Shown here: positions 45,285 to 55,919 of the stretch, one piece after another
Numbering within the stretch: position 1 is the stretch's first letter
How the letters are laid out: every line of letters starts with the position of its first letter
Assembly (NCBI GenBank): GCA_009760855.2
Contig: WPIO01000023.1
Coordinates: forward strand, 5,074,501-5,138,500
Origin: Cristatella mucedo
Taxonomy: Eukaryota; Bryozoa; Phylactolaemata; Cristatellidae
Direction of reading: 5' to 3'
Length of the DNA stretch: 64,000 nucleotides
Notes under the pieces: model-generated
What the model was told of the DNA's origin: nothing
The model's database searches: none
What the model saw: the letters and a program-made list of their open reading frames with translations, nothing else
Translations under genes and position numbers: made by a program

Positions 45285-45680
45285 AGGTTTAGAGCTAATC
45301 ACTTCACTGAGTCAGCTCTGCTGCCAGTTTATAGCGACCTTGTGAGCACTGCTGACTTATGCAGTGTCTCTCTCCCAAGTTTTGCTTGATCTGTCAGCAG
45401 CGGTTGATGCTAATAATTTCCAAGTCCTTTTTGAGTGCCTAATTATCTCGCCTGGGCAGCACTGGCACTACACTGGCTTTGGTCCCATAACTTGGGGGAA
45501 TTTTAGCCCAGCCGAAAAAAGATTATTAAATTAGTTATCAGATCCTGCTAGCAAACTCCAAGTGGGATTTAGAGCTAGAATTTCTAAAAAACTGTACTGT
45601 TGCAAGTTTACCGTGATCATCTAAAAAATGCTGATCAGGATAGGACATCTCTGTAAACTCCTAGATCTCTTTGCAGCATT
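45285..45680 (+). mobile_element. LINE family A RT fragment, decayed
   Basis: The plus strand reads FRANHFTESALL near 45290-45325 and then LLDLSAAVDANNFQVLFECL across 45380-45440, a mutated motif A. Stops follow. Confidence 0.7.
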
Positions 45681-45685
45681 TGAGA

Positions 45686-45970
45686 TGTAATTAATGTAAT
45701 GTATCTCCGTCTGTAACTCCACAAAGTCATAAAGACCATGTGGGTGTTACGCAGGAGAGTTTTGTATAGCGCACTCACAGCCTAAGCGGCTTTCGGTACG
45801 CATTCGGTAGCCAACAGACTTCGTCTCACGCAACAAAGAAAAATTGGGAAGCATAGCAGAGTCAGGAGAGCAGTTGAGGTAGGGAGTAGCATAGAAGTAG
45901 CAGCTCAGGACCGCTGAAAAGGATGTGCCATTGTCGGCAGTAGGAGAGTAGTTGTCGTTGCGTAATGATT
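45686..45970 (-). mobile_element. LINE family B 3' end, well preserved
   Basis: Minus-strand copy nearly identical to 16620-16900: ACATT-type tail, CTCCGTCTGTAACTCC, GCCTAAGCGGCTTTCGGT and on to TTGTCGTTGCGTAA. 5'-truncated at about 45970. Confidence 0.9.
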
Positions 45971-46054
45971 GACTACCCGATCCTTCTGGAGCTGCTCACG
46001 GCATGCCTAGGCTTCATTGGCACAATGCAAAACTAGGTCAAGTCCTAACTAAAT

Positions 46055-46800
46055 ATGAAAAATGTTTGAATGTAGATGTAAATGGCTGTCGGTCATCCCT
46101 AGAGACCTTAAGTATGAGGTATCTCAAGTTTTGTCCTTAGGGCCCTCATTCGTTTTACCTTCTAGACTCTCCCTCTGGCCAAGATCATCAATACACACAA
46201 TCTTGGCTTTCATTTCCATGCACTTGACAATCAGCTTTGCCCATCACGTGACCCTTATAAGCCTTTCTCTCCACCGGCCTCTCTAAATTCCCTTGCAGCC
46301 GGCATCGACAATATTGATCTTGGATGGCCAGTAAGTTCCTGAAGCTTAATGACTATAAGGCCAACCTAATATGTATACGCGAGCCTAGTGTAACCTTAAG
46401 TTGCAAATCTACCTGGCTCCTGTAATTTTACCCTTTATCTGGCCGAACTATTCCAAAGATACTTGCCATTGGATGCCCACATTGCCTTCACTTTCCAGAG
46501 TCGGTGTCTATCGTGAACAGCATAGCTTCTGAATCACACCACTTCTGTCTGAGTTTCACTGGCTACCTATCAAGCATTGCATCGACTTCCAAGATCGTCT
46601 TTCTGGTCTACATGTTGCTGCAGTGGTTTTCAACACTTGGTCTACATTACCTCCTTGCTCTTTTAGTGTGCTCTTACATCATCCATTTCTTAGCTTTCAA
46701 TCATCTCGACATTCCATAAATTAAATTGAAATATTTTAGGTCATCGTGCCTTCATCTCGTATGTATTGAAAGTCTAGAACTCGCGTGCTTCTGGGGTTTG
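46055..46800 (+). mobile_element. LINE family A RT, decayed
   Basis: The plus strand shows degraded family A landmarks in order: VSQVLSLGPSFV (motif B), a ruined YADD region near 46215-46260, KFLKLNDYKANLICI around 46330-46370, the CACTGGCTACCTATCAAGCA block at 46558 and the CGTGCCTTCATCTCGTATG block at 46745. Many stops and shifts. Confidence 0.65.
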
Positions 46801-46811
46801 TCACCATCTAC

Positions 46812-46969
46812 ATTGTAATTAATTTGTATAGCACCCTAAGGGAATTCAGTCTCTATTCAGGCGCTTCACATGCACCATGGTTCTCGACCACAAGATCTCA
46901 GTCAACAAATACATTCACCTTGGCTTTGGTAGAGGCGAGTACCTTAACCACTGGGCCAAACCAGCAGGG
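46812..46969 (-). mobile_element. tRNA-derived SINE1 copy
   Basis: On the minus strand: A box TTTGGCCCAGTGG, a loop with the CAAAGCCAAGG insertion shared with the 13.6 kb copy, a decayed B box and the LINE-A-like tail. It inserted next to the decayed LINE A copy. Confidence 0.85.
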
Positions 46970-47234
46970 TGATTCACTTCACGTAATAGATTCTTAGCTA
47001 AAGACACACATGTTTCTCTAAAAATGTTCTGGCCCTCAGTCTTTGTGTTCATGTATGTGTCTTGCAGGCTTAATTGTGAACAATGCATGCTAATGACCAG
47101 AAGTCCAACGAACAGGTTGTCCTAAATGTCCTTTGTGTCGCTTATATATGCTGGTCTAAGCATTTTTTGTGGTTTTGGAAGTGTGTGTTTTTTGCCATTT
47201 TAATGCTAGAGCTATCCATATTTCTAATTTTCAG

Positions 47235-47288
47235 TACCTGGCTTCGAGTCTTGCTACGGCCCACACCGGCACCAGCAGTCAAACATCC
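47235..47288 (+). CDS. Hypothetical gene, candidate 54-nt exon
   Basis: Flanked by a strong acceptor (TTTCTAATTTTCAG) and a perfect donor (GTGAGT). In the phase demanded by the neighbours it reads one completed codon, then PGFESCYGPHRHQQSNI. Phase 0 would read a Ser/Thr-rich linker with no stop either. All three phases are open, so the choice rests on phase fit with the exon at 50009. Confidence 0.4.
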
Positions 47289-48005
47289 GTGAGTGATGTG
47301 CTTGCTCCTTACGACCCAGCTCGCGGGTTAGAGTCCCACAGCAGACCAATCTTTGTTGCCCTCTGCAAGTCGGTGTGATAGCAGCCGAAGCTCTTCTTCG
47401 GCAATGTGAAATCAACCTAGCTGGGATGGACGGGATGAGAGGGCATAGGTACTCAGCACCTACCAATTTATAAATGTATTGGACTCTTTAGCTGCTGATC
47501 CCAAAGTCACGTGTCTCACCAGCAGCATTATGTGTGGCAGATGCTCCCAGCGAGCTTAGTTTGCCTGAGTCCTTGCCTTTTTTCTTTTTCCATCTCCCCG
47601 TGGTAGCAGCTTTAACCTGCTTTCGACTGCTGTCTGTTTATCCCTATTGTATTGGCTTGCCACTCAAACCCAAAGTCAGCCTGTACATACGACGAGTTGG
47701 ACCTGGTCAAACCCTCATTGTGCTAAACCGCATTATGCTAAACCAGTCGTTCCACCCAACACCTCCGCCCCTGCATCGAGTTTGGTCTGCCATGTCCTGC
47801 TTGGGGCTGCCAGTGACTTCTGGTCCATCGATGCCGAGTCCTTATTCGAGAAAGGGTGTGTAGCCGAACCACCAGCTAGACTTCTAAGGGATTGTAACAC
47901 CTCAGAGCGGTATTGCTGAGTAGAAAGAGGAAGGATGTGCCGCTGTTGGTTTCAGGACGTCTGAATCGATAACCACCGAAGCCAGATGGGAAAGTCATAC
48001 TATCG
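47289..48005. other. Spacer with a possible exon at about 47610-47920
   Basis: A TAGCAG acceptor-like site at 47609 precedes two overlapping frames (47534-47863 and 47611-47919), the second with LVCHVLLGAASDFWSIDAES. Neither has a recognised domain and neither fits the five-exon phase model. Confidence 0.25.
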
Positions 48006-48010
48006 ATAAA

Positions 48011-48095
48011 GCTTAGCTGATTTAACAGCCTCATTTATATAGCGACAAAAGAGCCTTTACGGCTGCGACCACTGCTTACCCCATTAGACTTTTAA
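48011..48095 (-). mobile_element. SINE2 tail fragment
   Basis: Minus-strand SINE2 3' part only: GTTAAATCAGCTAAG and GTAAAGGCTCTTTTG, with no tRNA head. Confidence 0.65.
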
Positions 48096-48269
48096 TTTAA
48101 AGACAAATTGCCGTCGTGTATTTTGCCTCTAATAAAGCAAGATTTCCATGTTGGTGTTAGCATGGCCGGTGGGGCATCTCTCGTGTCCAGTTCACTTGCT
48201 TACTTGAAAGAAGCACGTGTAAGTAAGAACTGGCCATGAGAATGTATTCCATACCTAGGCTCTTTTGAT

Positions 48270-49585
48270 TATATTGCAGAGCCCCGGTAAATTTTCTCTT
48301 AAGCTTATCTGTTTGTGACACGGGTACCTCATGGCTCTGTGCTTGGTCCGTTATTTTTACGGCTTGTACTCTCCCTTTTGCTGGTGTAACTGCCAAGCAC
48401 AACCTAAGCTTTCGCTTCTATGCAGATGACGGTTATACCTTTGCTTTGATCCAGCCCAGAACTCCAGTGCCTCGAGTTCTCTCACACCCTTGCTGAATAC
48501 ATTGATAACATCTGCACATGAAGGGCAGCACAGTTACTCAAACTAAATGATGATAAAAAACAACTAATAGTTATGCCCAACTCAAGTGACTCCGAAATTA
48601 GAAAGGTTAGCGCTCACAGTCGGATCTGCCGGCATATCTCCTGTTGAATCTGCACGAAATCAAGATGTTCTGTTCCAAAGTGACCTTTCATTAGACGACC
48701 GCATCAGTTCCACAGTCAAGCCTACTTACTTTCCGCCACATAACATTGCTGAAATTCGGGCTTGCTTAGGCTGGGATACTGCATCTAAATTGGTTCATTT
48801 ATTTATGAAATCCCGTTTCGACTTCTGTAACTCACTGCTTGCTGGTCTACCGGCCTGTGCATTCAGGCTTTTACAGCCGATGCAAAGATTTGAAGCTAGG
48901 CTTGTCTGTCGTGAGCATCGCAGTTGCAATATCACACCACTTCTCGACGACCTGCACTGGCTCTCAGTCAAGTAGCACATCGACTTCAAGGTTCTTTAAT
49001 TCACTTTAAGGTCCCTTCATTATCTAGCCCCAGCCTACCTAAATGATGTACTCCCTCACCAGGCTAAGCATCGTATCATCCGCTTTCAGGAATCTAGTCG
49101 TTTACCTATACCTCGTACGAGCCTTAAATCCTTTGGATACTTAATAACAAATCAAGTCAGGGGATGTCGCGACGCCAGTCGGAAGTGAGTTACAAGGTTC
49201 GGGAGAATACGAACTAAAGGTGCGGGTATATATATATATTTTATGTATACCCGCACCTTTAGTTCGTATGCTCCCGAACCTTGTAACTCACTTCCGACTG
49301 GCGTCGCGACATCCCCTGACTTGACCTGTTATTAAGTATCCAAAGGATTTAAGGCTCGTACGAGGTATAGGTAAACGACTAGATTCCTGAAAGCGGATGA
49401 TACGATGCTTAGCCTGGTGAGGGAGTACATCTGCTTCCGACTGGCGTCGCGACATCCCCTGACTTGACCTGTTATTAAGTATGTTAAAACTAAGCATTAG
49501 ATCATGCTTCTTTTTGTAACAACTATAAAGTACGTAGAAAGAGATCGAGTTCTAAGAGGGAGCAATAAAAATGTATTATTATTAT
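48270..49585 (+). mobile_element. LINE family A, decayed, carrying a fold-back palindrome
   Basis: A plus-strand RT remnant: RVPHGSVLGP (motif B) near 48320, a broken YADD at about 48420, the readable segment LDDRISSTVKPTYFPPHNIA and the [15 protein letters not shown] block. It then enters the palindrome (49045-49431) and ends with a diverged 3' UTR and an ATT tail at 49573-49590. One 129-codon frame (48586-48975) is still open. Confidence 0.8.
49045..49431. repeat. Fold-back palindrome, arms of about 187 bp
   Basis: 49045-49231 is the reverse complement of 49245-49431 with only about three mismatches, around a short AT-rich centre. A third, direct partial copy (about 49432-49485) follows. 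The sequence is LINE family A RT/3' region. Confidence 0.92.
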
Positions 49586-49594
49586 TATTAAATG

Positions 49595-50008
49595 ACTTAC
49601 GAAGCTATACGCTCTACTGATAGAATGTTAAAGAGAGTAGGAATCAACATGGCCACCGTTTCGGTTAAGTTCTGTTGTGTAGACAGCAACCATGACCTGC
49701 ATTTCCTTGTGAAAAGTTCAGCCATTATCCCCACTTTCTCTCCCACCCTAACGTTTATATTTTCGCTTGCTCCTTCTCCTCGTGCTTCGTTTATCTGTAC
49801 ATCTCATGAGGGCTCGGTCAATATAACATCTATTGTTAGCACGTCTGACTTAACTATCCTAATGATAATGTAGAGCGCTAAGCAATTTTAAAATCTTCTT
49901 TCACTTTACATCGTAACTAATGGAAAACTAAAATGCTTGCCGACATTACAGAACCACTAAGTTTTAGTTTTTACCGTATCCGTGCTCATTGTATTTGAAC
50001 TTATGCAG
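49595..50008. other. Spacer or intron before exon 50009
   Basis: A 93-codon plus frame (49592-49873) with no domain. AT-leaning, consistent with intron in the gene model. Confidence 0.4.
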
Positions 50009-50173
50009 GCTACATGATTCAGGCCAGAGCTGGGTTTTTCGTGATCTGCAACGGATCGGATTGTCTCCCTCGGATTGGTATGGGCTGTCAAATGACAAGA
50101 AGGGTCTTAATAACCAATACGATTAATGATAACGTTCATCTTGTTAGTGCTTGGGAAGAGCAGGTAAGAGCTG
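50009..50173 (+). CDS. Hypothetical gene, exon 4
   Basis: An acceptor (CTTATGCAG) precedes 50009 and two good donors follow: CAG|GTAAGA (after 50163) and CTG|GTAAGC (after 50173). The second gives phase 1 and joins cleanly to the last exon. It reads YMIQARAGFFVICNG, then MGCQMTRRVLITN and NVHLVSAWEEQ. No family is recognised. Tandem donors 10 bp apart would yield different frames, so the site chosen matters. Confidence 0.45.
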
Positions 50174-50189
50174 GTAAGCTCAGAACCGT

Positions 50190-50351
50190 CTCTCTCTTTT
50201 TCGTTCTCTCTCTCTCTCTTTCGCTCTCTCCCTCCCTCTCTCTATCTCTCTCTCTTTCATTCTCTCTTTCGCTCTCTCCCCTCTCTCTCTCTCTCTCTTT
50301 TTCTCTCTCTCTCTCTCTCTCTCTTTCTCCCCTTCTCTCTCTCTCTCTTTT

Positions 50352-50398
<47 letters not shown>

Positions 50399-50399
50399 C
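50190..50399 (+). repeat. (CT)n-rich microsatellite inside the intron
   Basis: About 210 bp of CT with TTT and CCC interruptions, placed in the 371-bp intron between 50173 and 50545. The long Leu/Ser frame through it is an artefact. Confidence 0.93.
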
Positions 50400-50544
50400 T
50401 CCCTCCTTGGTTCGCCATCAAACTTTGAAGCCCACACTCTTGCATGCAGCTCAGTTATGTGTGAGCTCCCAGATCCTGCGATGCCTGCTGAATATTAAGG
50501 CTAGCCAATGCAAAAATCTGAGGACCCGTAGACTGTTGTTTTAG

Positions 50545-50858
50545 AGATGCACAAATCCTCTCAGGTTGCTCCCTCGAGTGGTGGGAGTGCTAGCCCAGAG
50601 CATCCGGCCGTCGACCAGAGGAACGTGGCAAAACTTGCAAGCCCAGTGTCTGCTCATATTGTGGACCCGCCGTCAGCCTCCGTCACGGCATGCTCACTGT
50701 CTGCACCCGCAGCAGGAATTCGGAAAAAACGTGGCTTGCAAGACATGTTGAAACTTCATGAGCTGTCCGGTCCAGCTAATGTCGCCTCTCGTCAGCAGAG
50801 ATGGGTTTGTCTGATCCGTTTGATCACCCAATATGAGCAGGAAATTATCTGTTGCTGA
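50545..50858 (+). CDS. Hypothetical gene, last exon
   Basis: The acceptor GTTGTTTTAG ends at 50544. AG completes the split codon (Glu) and the frame then runs as MHKSSQVAPSSGG to a TGA at 50856-50858. It encodes about 103 residues: a Ser/Pro/Ala-rich linker, then IRKKRGLQDMLKLHELSG and a basic/hydrophobic end (QQRWVCLIRLITQYEQ). The RKKRGLQDMLKLHE stretch could be a nuclear localisation signal or a short helix. If the intron were not removed, the ATG at 50547 could also start a small ORF. Confidence 0.45.
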
Positions 50859-51539
50859 CTCTGAGAGCGAACCACTAAGCTTTACAGTCGTCCGGGGGAC
50901 GCCGCCTTTAATACTTACGGTTCGGTCATAATCCAAATATCTTAGAATCTTCGATGGAAAAACTTACAGGAAAGGAACTCATCGCATTAATAGGCTTTGC
51001 CCGCGATGCAACTACCAGGGAATGCCGAGTAGCTCGGCAGCTTGTGTATAGCTAGGTCAAACATGTTACAACTGTTATCGGACCTTGCAGGTGCCCCAAC
51101 ACAATTTACTTGTACAGATAGATTAATGATTCATGACCATTATTTACTTCATGTTTATAGCCAAAAAGCTCTTATTTGATGTATTTATTGGTCTGGTTAA
51201 GCAAATCACACAGAAATCTGAGCGAAAATCATAACAAAGAACGCCAGTGACTCACTTCCGGCATATTTCCGGTTACACAAGATCTAGGTCTGTGATCTTT
51301 TTTAATTTTTCCAGTTATGTGTCGATCGTCAAAATTTGGGATTGCATTTCTGACATGTTTATCGTTTGAAAGATTACTGAGAAGATTAATTAATTGTTTA
51401 CCCAATTTTTGCACATAACCCCGTTAAAGGCTATGCCTTGACATATCCTGCACCCTGATATAGCCTGTTTGATGTTATTATAATTTTCGTATTTTAAAGA
51501 GCAAAAATATTAACTCATGGGCAAAGACACAGGAGCAGC

Positions 51540-51540
<1 letters not shown>
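50859..51540. other. Spacer
   Basis: AT-rich, no domain-bearing frame. No AATAAA was found just downstream of the 50858 stop. Confidence 0.4.

Positions 51541-51542
<2 letters not shown>

Positions 51543-51595
<53 letters not shown>
51543..51595. repeat. (CT)n microsatellite
   Basis: A pure CT run of about 52 bp. Confidence 0.95.
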
Positions 51596-51597
<2 letters not shown>

Positions 51598-51920
51598 GCT
51601 AGCTTACTTACTCTCTCCCATGCCCTCCATGTTGCCCTCTCTCATGACTCTTCCACGCTCGCTCTTATTCCCTCATGCTCGCTTTCTCTTTGTCCTCGAG
51701 CATAGCCAGGAATTTGGTCGGGAGATGGCTAAACCTAGATCTTCAGGGGCATGGCGCTACCTAAAGTCTCAGCTCTGAAATCCTTTTGGGAAAGCTGCGA
51801 GGCTTTACAGAGAACTTTTTTGCCAATAATTATTTTTAACGCCCTATTTTTAACGTTCGATTCGGTCGCAAATGTAGCCCTTGTAGCATTTTGGGTGAGC
51901 TGGAGCTCCGCCTTCAGGGC

Positions 51921-52258
51921 CCTATCTCCTGGCCCTCCGCCCTATCTCCTGGCCCTCCGCCCTATCTCCTGGCCCTCCGCCCTATCTCCTTGCCCTCCGC
52001 CCTATCTCCTGGCCCTCCGCCCTATCTCCTGGCCCTCCGCCCTATCACCTGGCCCTCCGCTCTATCACCTGGCCCTCCGCCCCATCACCGGGCCCTCCTC
52101 CCTATCTCCTGGCCCTCCCCCTTTCACCTGGCCTTCCGCCCTATCACCTGGCCTTCCGCCCTATCACCTGGCCCTCTGCCCTATCTCCTGGCCCTCCGCC
52201 CTTTCACCCGGTCCTCCGCCCTATCACCTGGCCCTCCGCCCTATTACCTGGCCCAGCC
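51921..52258. repeat. 20-bp minisatellite
   Basis: About 16-17 head-to-tail copies of CCTATCTCCTGGCCCTCCGC, with CTCC/CACC variants and a one-base slip near 52118. It is open in two plus frames (repeating PPYLLALR or GPPPY words), but the flanking frame is not a gene. Confidence 0.95.
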
Positions 52259-52299
52259 CTTTCTTGAACACCATATCCTAGTCTATGCCAGCACTTTGA

Positions 52300-53090
52300 G
52301 AGCCTGAATTTGCACTCGCTGAAGGCGCCAAGGTCGGCAGGCCCCTCCAGACCTGAACAGAGCGTTGCATCTATAGCAACTCTACACGTGCTCTACAAGC
52401 GCCGACATTGTGCATGCCAACGGCACTCCCCACTGGGCTAGTAGTGTTTCTCGAAAAATAATCTAAAACAAAAGTTAGGCTACCCCCCTGAAAGGCCCCC
52501 TTCGAGGAGCATGTAGCACCTACCTGGTACTCTGCGGGACGCTAGAGGCTCTATAACTATTCCCTAAGGCGGAGCCGAGGGGTATTTTCATCAATGTGGG
52601 CGCAAGACCCACAAGTAATGAAAGCTATAACGCCGAGTTGTGGTGTTTATTCGACGAGCACTCGGTAGTTGCTCATCGACTGGAGGTAGGACAAATAATT
52701 TCGTCTTTAAATAACGGTCAGGCGGCCCGAGGCGCTGCCCTCCCCTTCCCCTCCCCGCTCTAGGGGAGAGGGCTAAGGTTCTCTAACCACCTTCGAGGCC
52801 TAGCAGTGGAGGCACATTGAGAATCGGCCTCGATCCTCGGAGACCGACAAGCCTCTCGAACTGCTGATCAAGTCTGGCTTCCATTTGAAGCCTAGTAGCC
52901 ACTCGTGCGAGGGGCTGCGATCTTCCAAGGGAATCAAATGTGATGGGCTCTCGGCAAAGGGAGCGACGTGAACGGCAGTAGAAGCCCGACCGAGCCCCTT
53001 CCGTCTGGTCTAGCAGGAGGGCTTGAGGCCCCATAAGCCCATATCTCCCTAGGCCCGTGTCTCTATCTTGTTCTCTCTCGCTTCTACATC
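52300..53090. other. Spacer
   Basis: Moderately GC-rich. Only an 83-codon minus frame (52783-53034) without a domain. Nothing else is seen. Confidence 0.4.
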
Positions 53091-53094
53091 TTTC

Positions 53095-53178
53095 CTCAGC
53101 ATTTGTAAAGTGCCTAGAAAGAGATTCAGTTGTCTGAGGGGGCGCTATACAAATGTGCTTTCATTATTATTATTACTA
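53095..53178 (+). mobile_element. LINE family A tail fragment
   Basis: CATTTGTAAAGTGCCTAGAAAGAGATTCAG, the hairpin remnant, then an ATTATT tail; only the last 80 bp of the LINE. Confidence 0.8.
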
Positions 53179-53267
53179 TATTTGCCTTCCCCTTGCTTTA
53201 CCGTCGCTCTTCCTGGTACACCCGTTCTCAGTTCTTTGCTACGCAAATCAGCCTCCTAAATTGTTCT

Positions 53268-54288
<1,021 letters not shown>

Positions 54289-54419
54289 CTGGGCCAATGA
54301 TGGAGGCATTTGGCGATCCGATAAGCAGTCACTTCTCGCGCATGAGTTTACTTCCGCGATAAGTAGATAAGAAGCGCCGGGAGGGAGGGGAGGGAGCCGG
54401 TGCTCGCAGCCGTGCGCCG

Positions 54420-55919
54420 ATGCCGTTCGTCTGTGCTAGCAGCGCCCACAGCGGTCCGCAGGCGGCGGCCTGCTGCAGGAAATGCTACGAGCTGGTGTGC
54501 GCGACTTGCCCGCCGACGGGCTGCAGCGAGCTCGGCGAGCACGACGTGGCGTCCGTGCGCCCGCTCGCTCTGCTGTTCAAGCGGCGCGGCACGGCGCCGC
54601 CGGACCTCGGCGGAAACGGCAGCTCTGCCGACGACAGGGCGAGCGGCGGCGACTCGTGGACGCAGGACCTGCTCAGGAAAATTGCCTCGGCTCGAGAAAT
54701 GCTCGAAGCGCAGAAGAGGAGGCTGACTCAGTTCTACAACGAGCAGAACGCTTTCCTGGAGAACGTCTACCAAGCCGAGATAGCGAAGGCCCAGTCGGTT
54801 CTGCGCCTCAGCTCAACCGTCGTGGGGAGAGAGCCAGCGCCGCCTGAAGAAGCCGGCGGCGGACCGCCGCCGCCGCCGAGTCGCTTCGATGGCGGCGGTG
54901 CGGTAGAAAGTGCTGGTCGCCGAACGATGCCGCTCGGCGGCGGAGGCGGGTCGTCGTCGCCAGCAACCACTGCGGCTGAAAGCGTCGACTTGTCTCCGGC
55001 GAACGACCAGCGACCCTTGCTGGTCGCTTCGGCACACGCCCACCACCCGACGGTCGCTTTGGAAACCGTGAGCTGGCGCCGCTTGACGCTAATATCGGAG
55101 CACCCCTTGTCCGACGAGTGCAGCGGCGTAGCGTACGACGGCGGCGCCGAGCGGAGGTACTACTTGGCTTGCTCCGCCGGCATAAACGTGTGCTATGAGA
55201 GCGCGGCAGCAGCGCCGACGGCGGCGTTCCCAGGCCAGCAGCACCGCTGGCTGGTCACAGGCGCCACCTTCTCGGCGATCGTGCTCACGTCCAGCGGGCA
55301 AGTGGCGGCTCTGAATTGCACAAAGAAGGCTGTTCAAACGTTCGCCGCCGCGAGCGGCGAGCTCGTCAGTGAGTTCGCGCTTGCGGCCGCGGAAAAGCCG
55401 AACGGGCTCTGCCAAACGGACGACGGTCTGTTCTTGGTGACCGACATCGAGGCCAACAAAGTGTCCTTGTACGATCCGTCGGGCGAGCTAGCCGCCGAGA
55501 TCAACAGGATTGTCAACTACAAGTGGGTCTTCTTTTCGCCCGAGTGCGCGGCGAGCATCGGCGAGCGGAAATTCGTCGTCACGGACGGCAAGCGGTGCTG
55601 CGTGCTGTGTCTCGACTATGGCGGCAAGTTGGTGTGGCGGTTCGGCAGGCGCGGCCGAGACAGCGGCGACCTGTGGGCACCCGCGGGCGTCTGCTCCGAC
55701 CGTAAAGGGCGAGTTTACGTCGCAGACAAGGGAAACATGCGGGTGGCCATACTATCCTCAGACGGTGCGCTGGTCGGCCACGTCAGCGTGGACCCCCTGG
55801 GAGCTCGCACGCCATGTCTGGCGAACTGCAGCGCCGACGGCAGCCGCCTGGTGGTCGTGTGCAGCGATAGAGTCACTGAACGTGACTGCATCCAAACGTT
55901 CTCCATTGAGGACTTCTGA
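54420..55919 (+). CDS. B-box / coiled-coil / NHL-repeat protein (TRIM-NHL-like, RING-less)
   Basis: A 499-codon intact frame, with ATG at 54420 the first after the in-frame TAA at 54360. Residues 5-41 form a B-box-type zinc site (C5, H10, C19, C22, C27, C30, H41) with CRKC and CATC knuckles; the first C-H spacing is longer than usual. Residues 78-130 look like a coiled coil (LLRKIASAREMLEAQKRRL). Residues 135-200 are a Pro/Gly/Ala linker. About 215-499 form an NHL beta-propeller, best seen as PNGLCQTDDGLFLVTDIEAN and WAPAGVCSDRKGRVYVADKG. Family members such as Brat and TRIM2/3 bind RNA or proteins through the propeller and control development. No RING is present, so ubiquitin-ligase activity is not expected unless an upstream exon supplies it. 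Very GC-rich codon use; TGA at 55917. Confidence 0.85.
   Translation: MPFVCASSAHSGPQAAACCRKCYELVCATCPPTGCSELGEHDVASVRPLALLFKRRGTAPPDLGGNGSSADDRASGGDSWTQDLLRKIASAREMLEAQKRRLTQFYNEQNAFLENVYQAEIAKAQSVLRLSSTVVGREPAPPEEAGGGPPPPPSRFDGGGAVESAGRRTMPLGGGGGSSSPATTAAESVDLSPANDQRPLLVASAHAHHPTVALETVSWRRLTLISEHPLSDECSGVAYDGGAERRYYLACSAGINVCYESAAAAPTAAFPGQQHRWLVTGATFSAIVLTSSGQVAALNCTKKAVQTFAAASGELVSEFALAAAEKPNGLCQTDDGLFLVTDIEANKVSLYDPSGELAAEINRIVNYKWVFFSPECAASIGERKFVVTDGKRCCVLCLDYGGKLVWRFGRRGRDSGDLWAPAGVCSDRKGRVYVADKGNMRVAILSSDGALVGHVSVDPLGARTPCLANCSADGSRLVVVCSDRVTERDCIQTFSIEDF

Noticed and set aside
54767-55906. Minus-strand and alternative plus frames within the NHL gene
   Set aside because: Shadows of the GC-rich coding frame, with no domain of their own.
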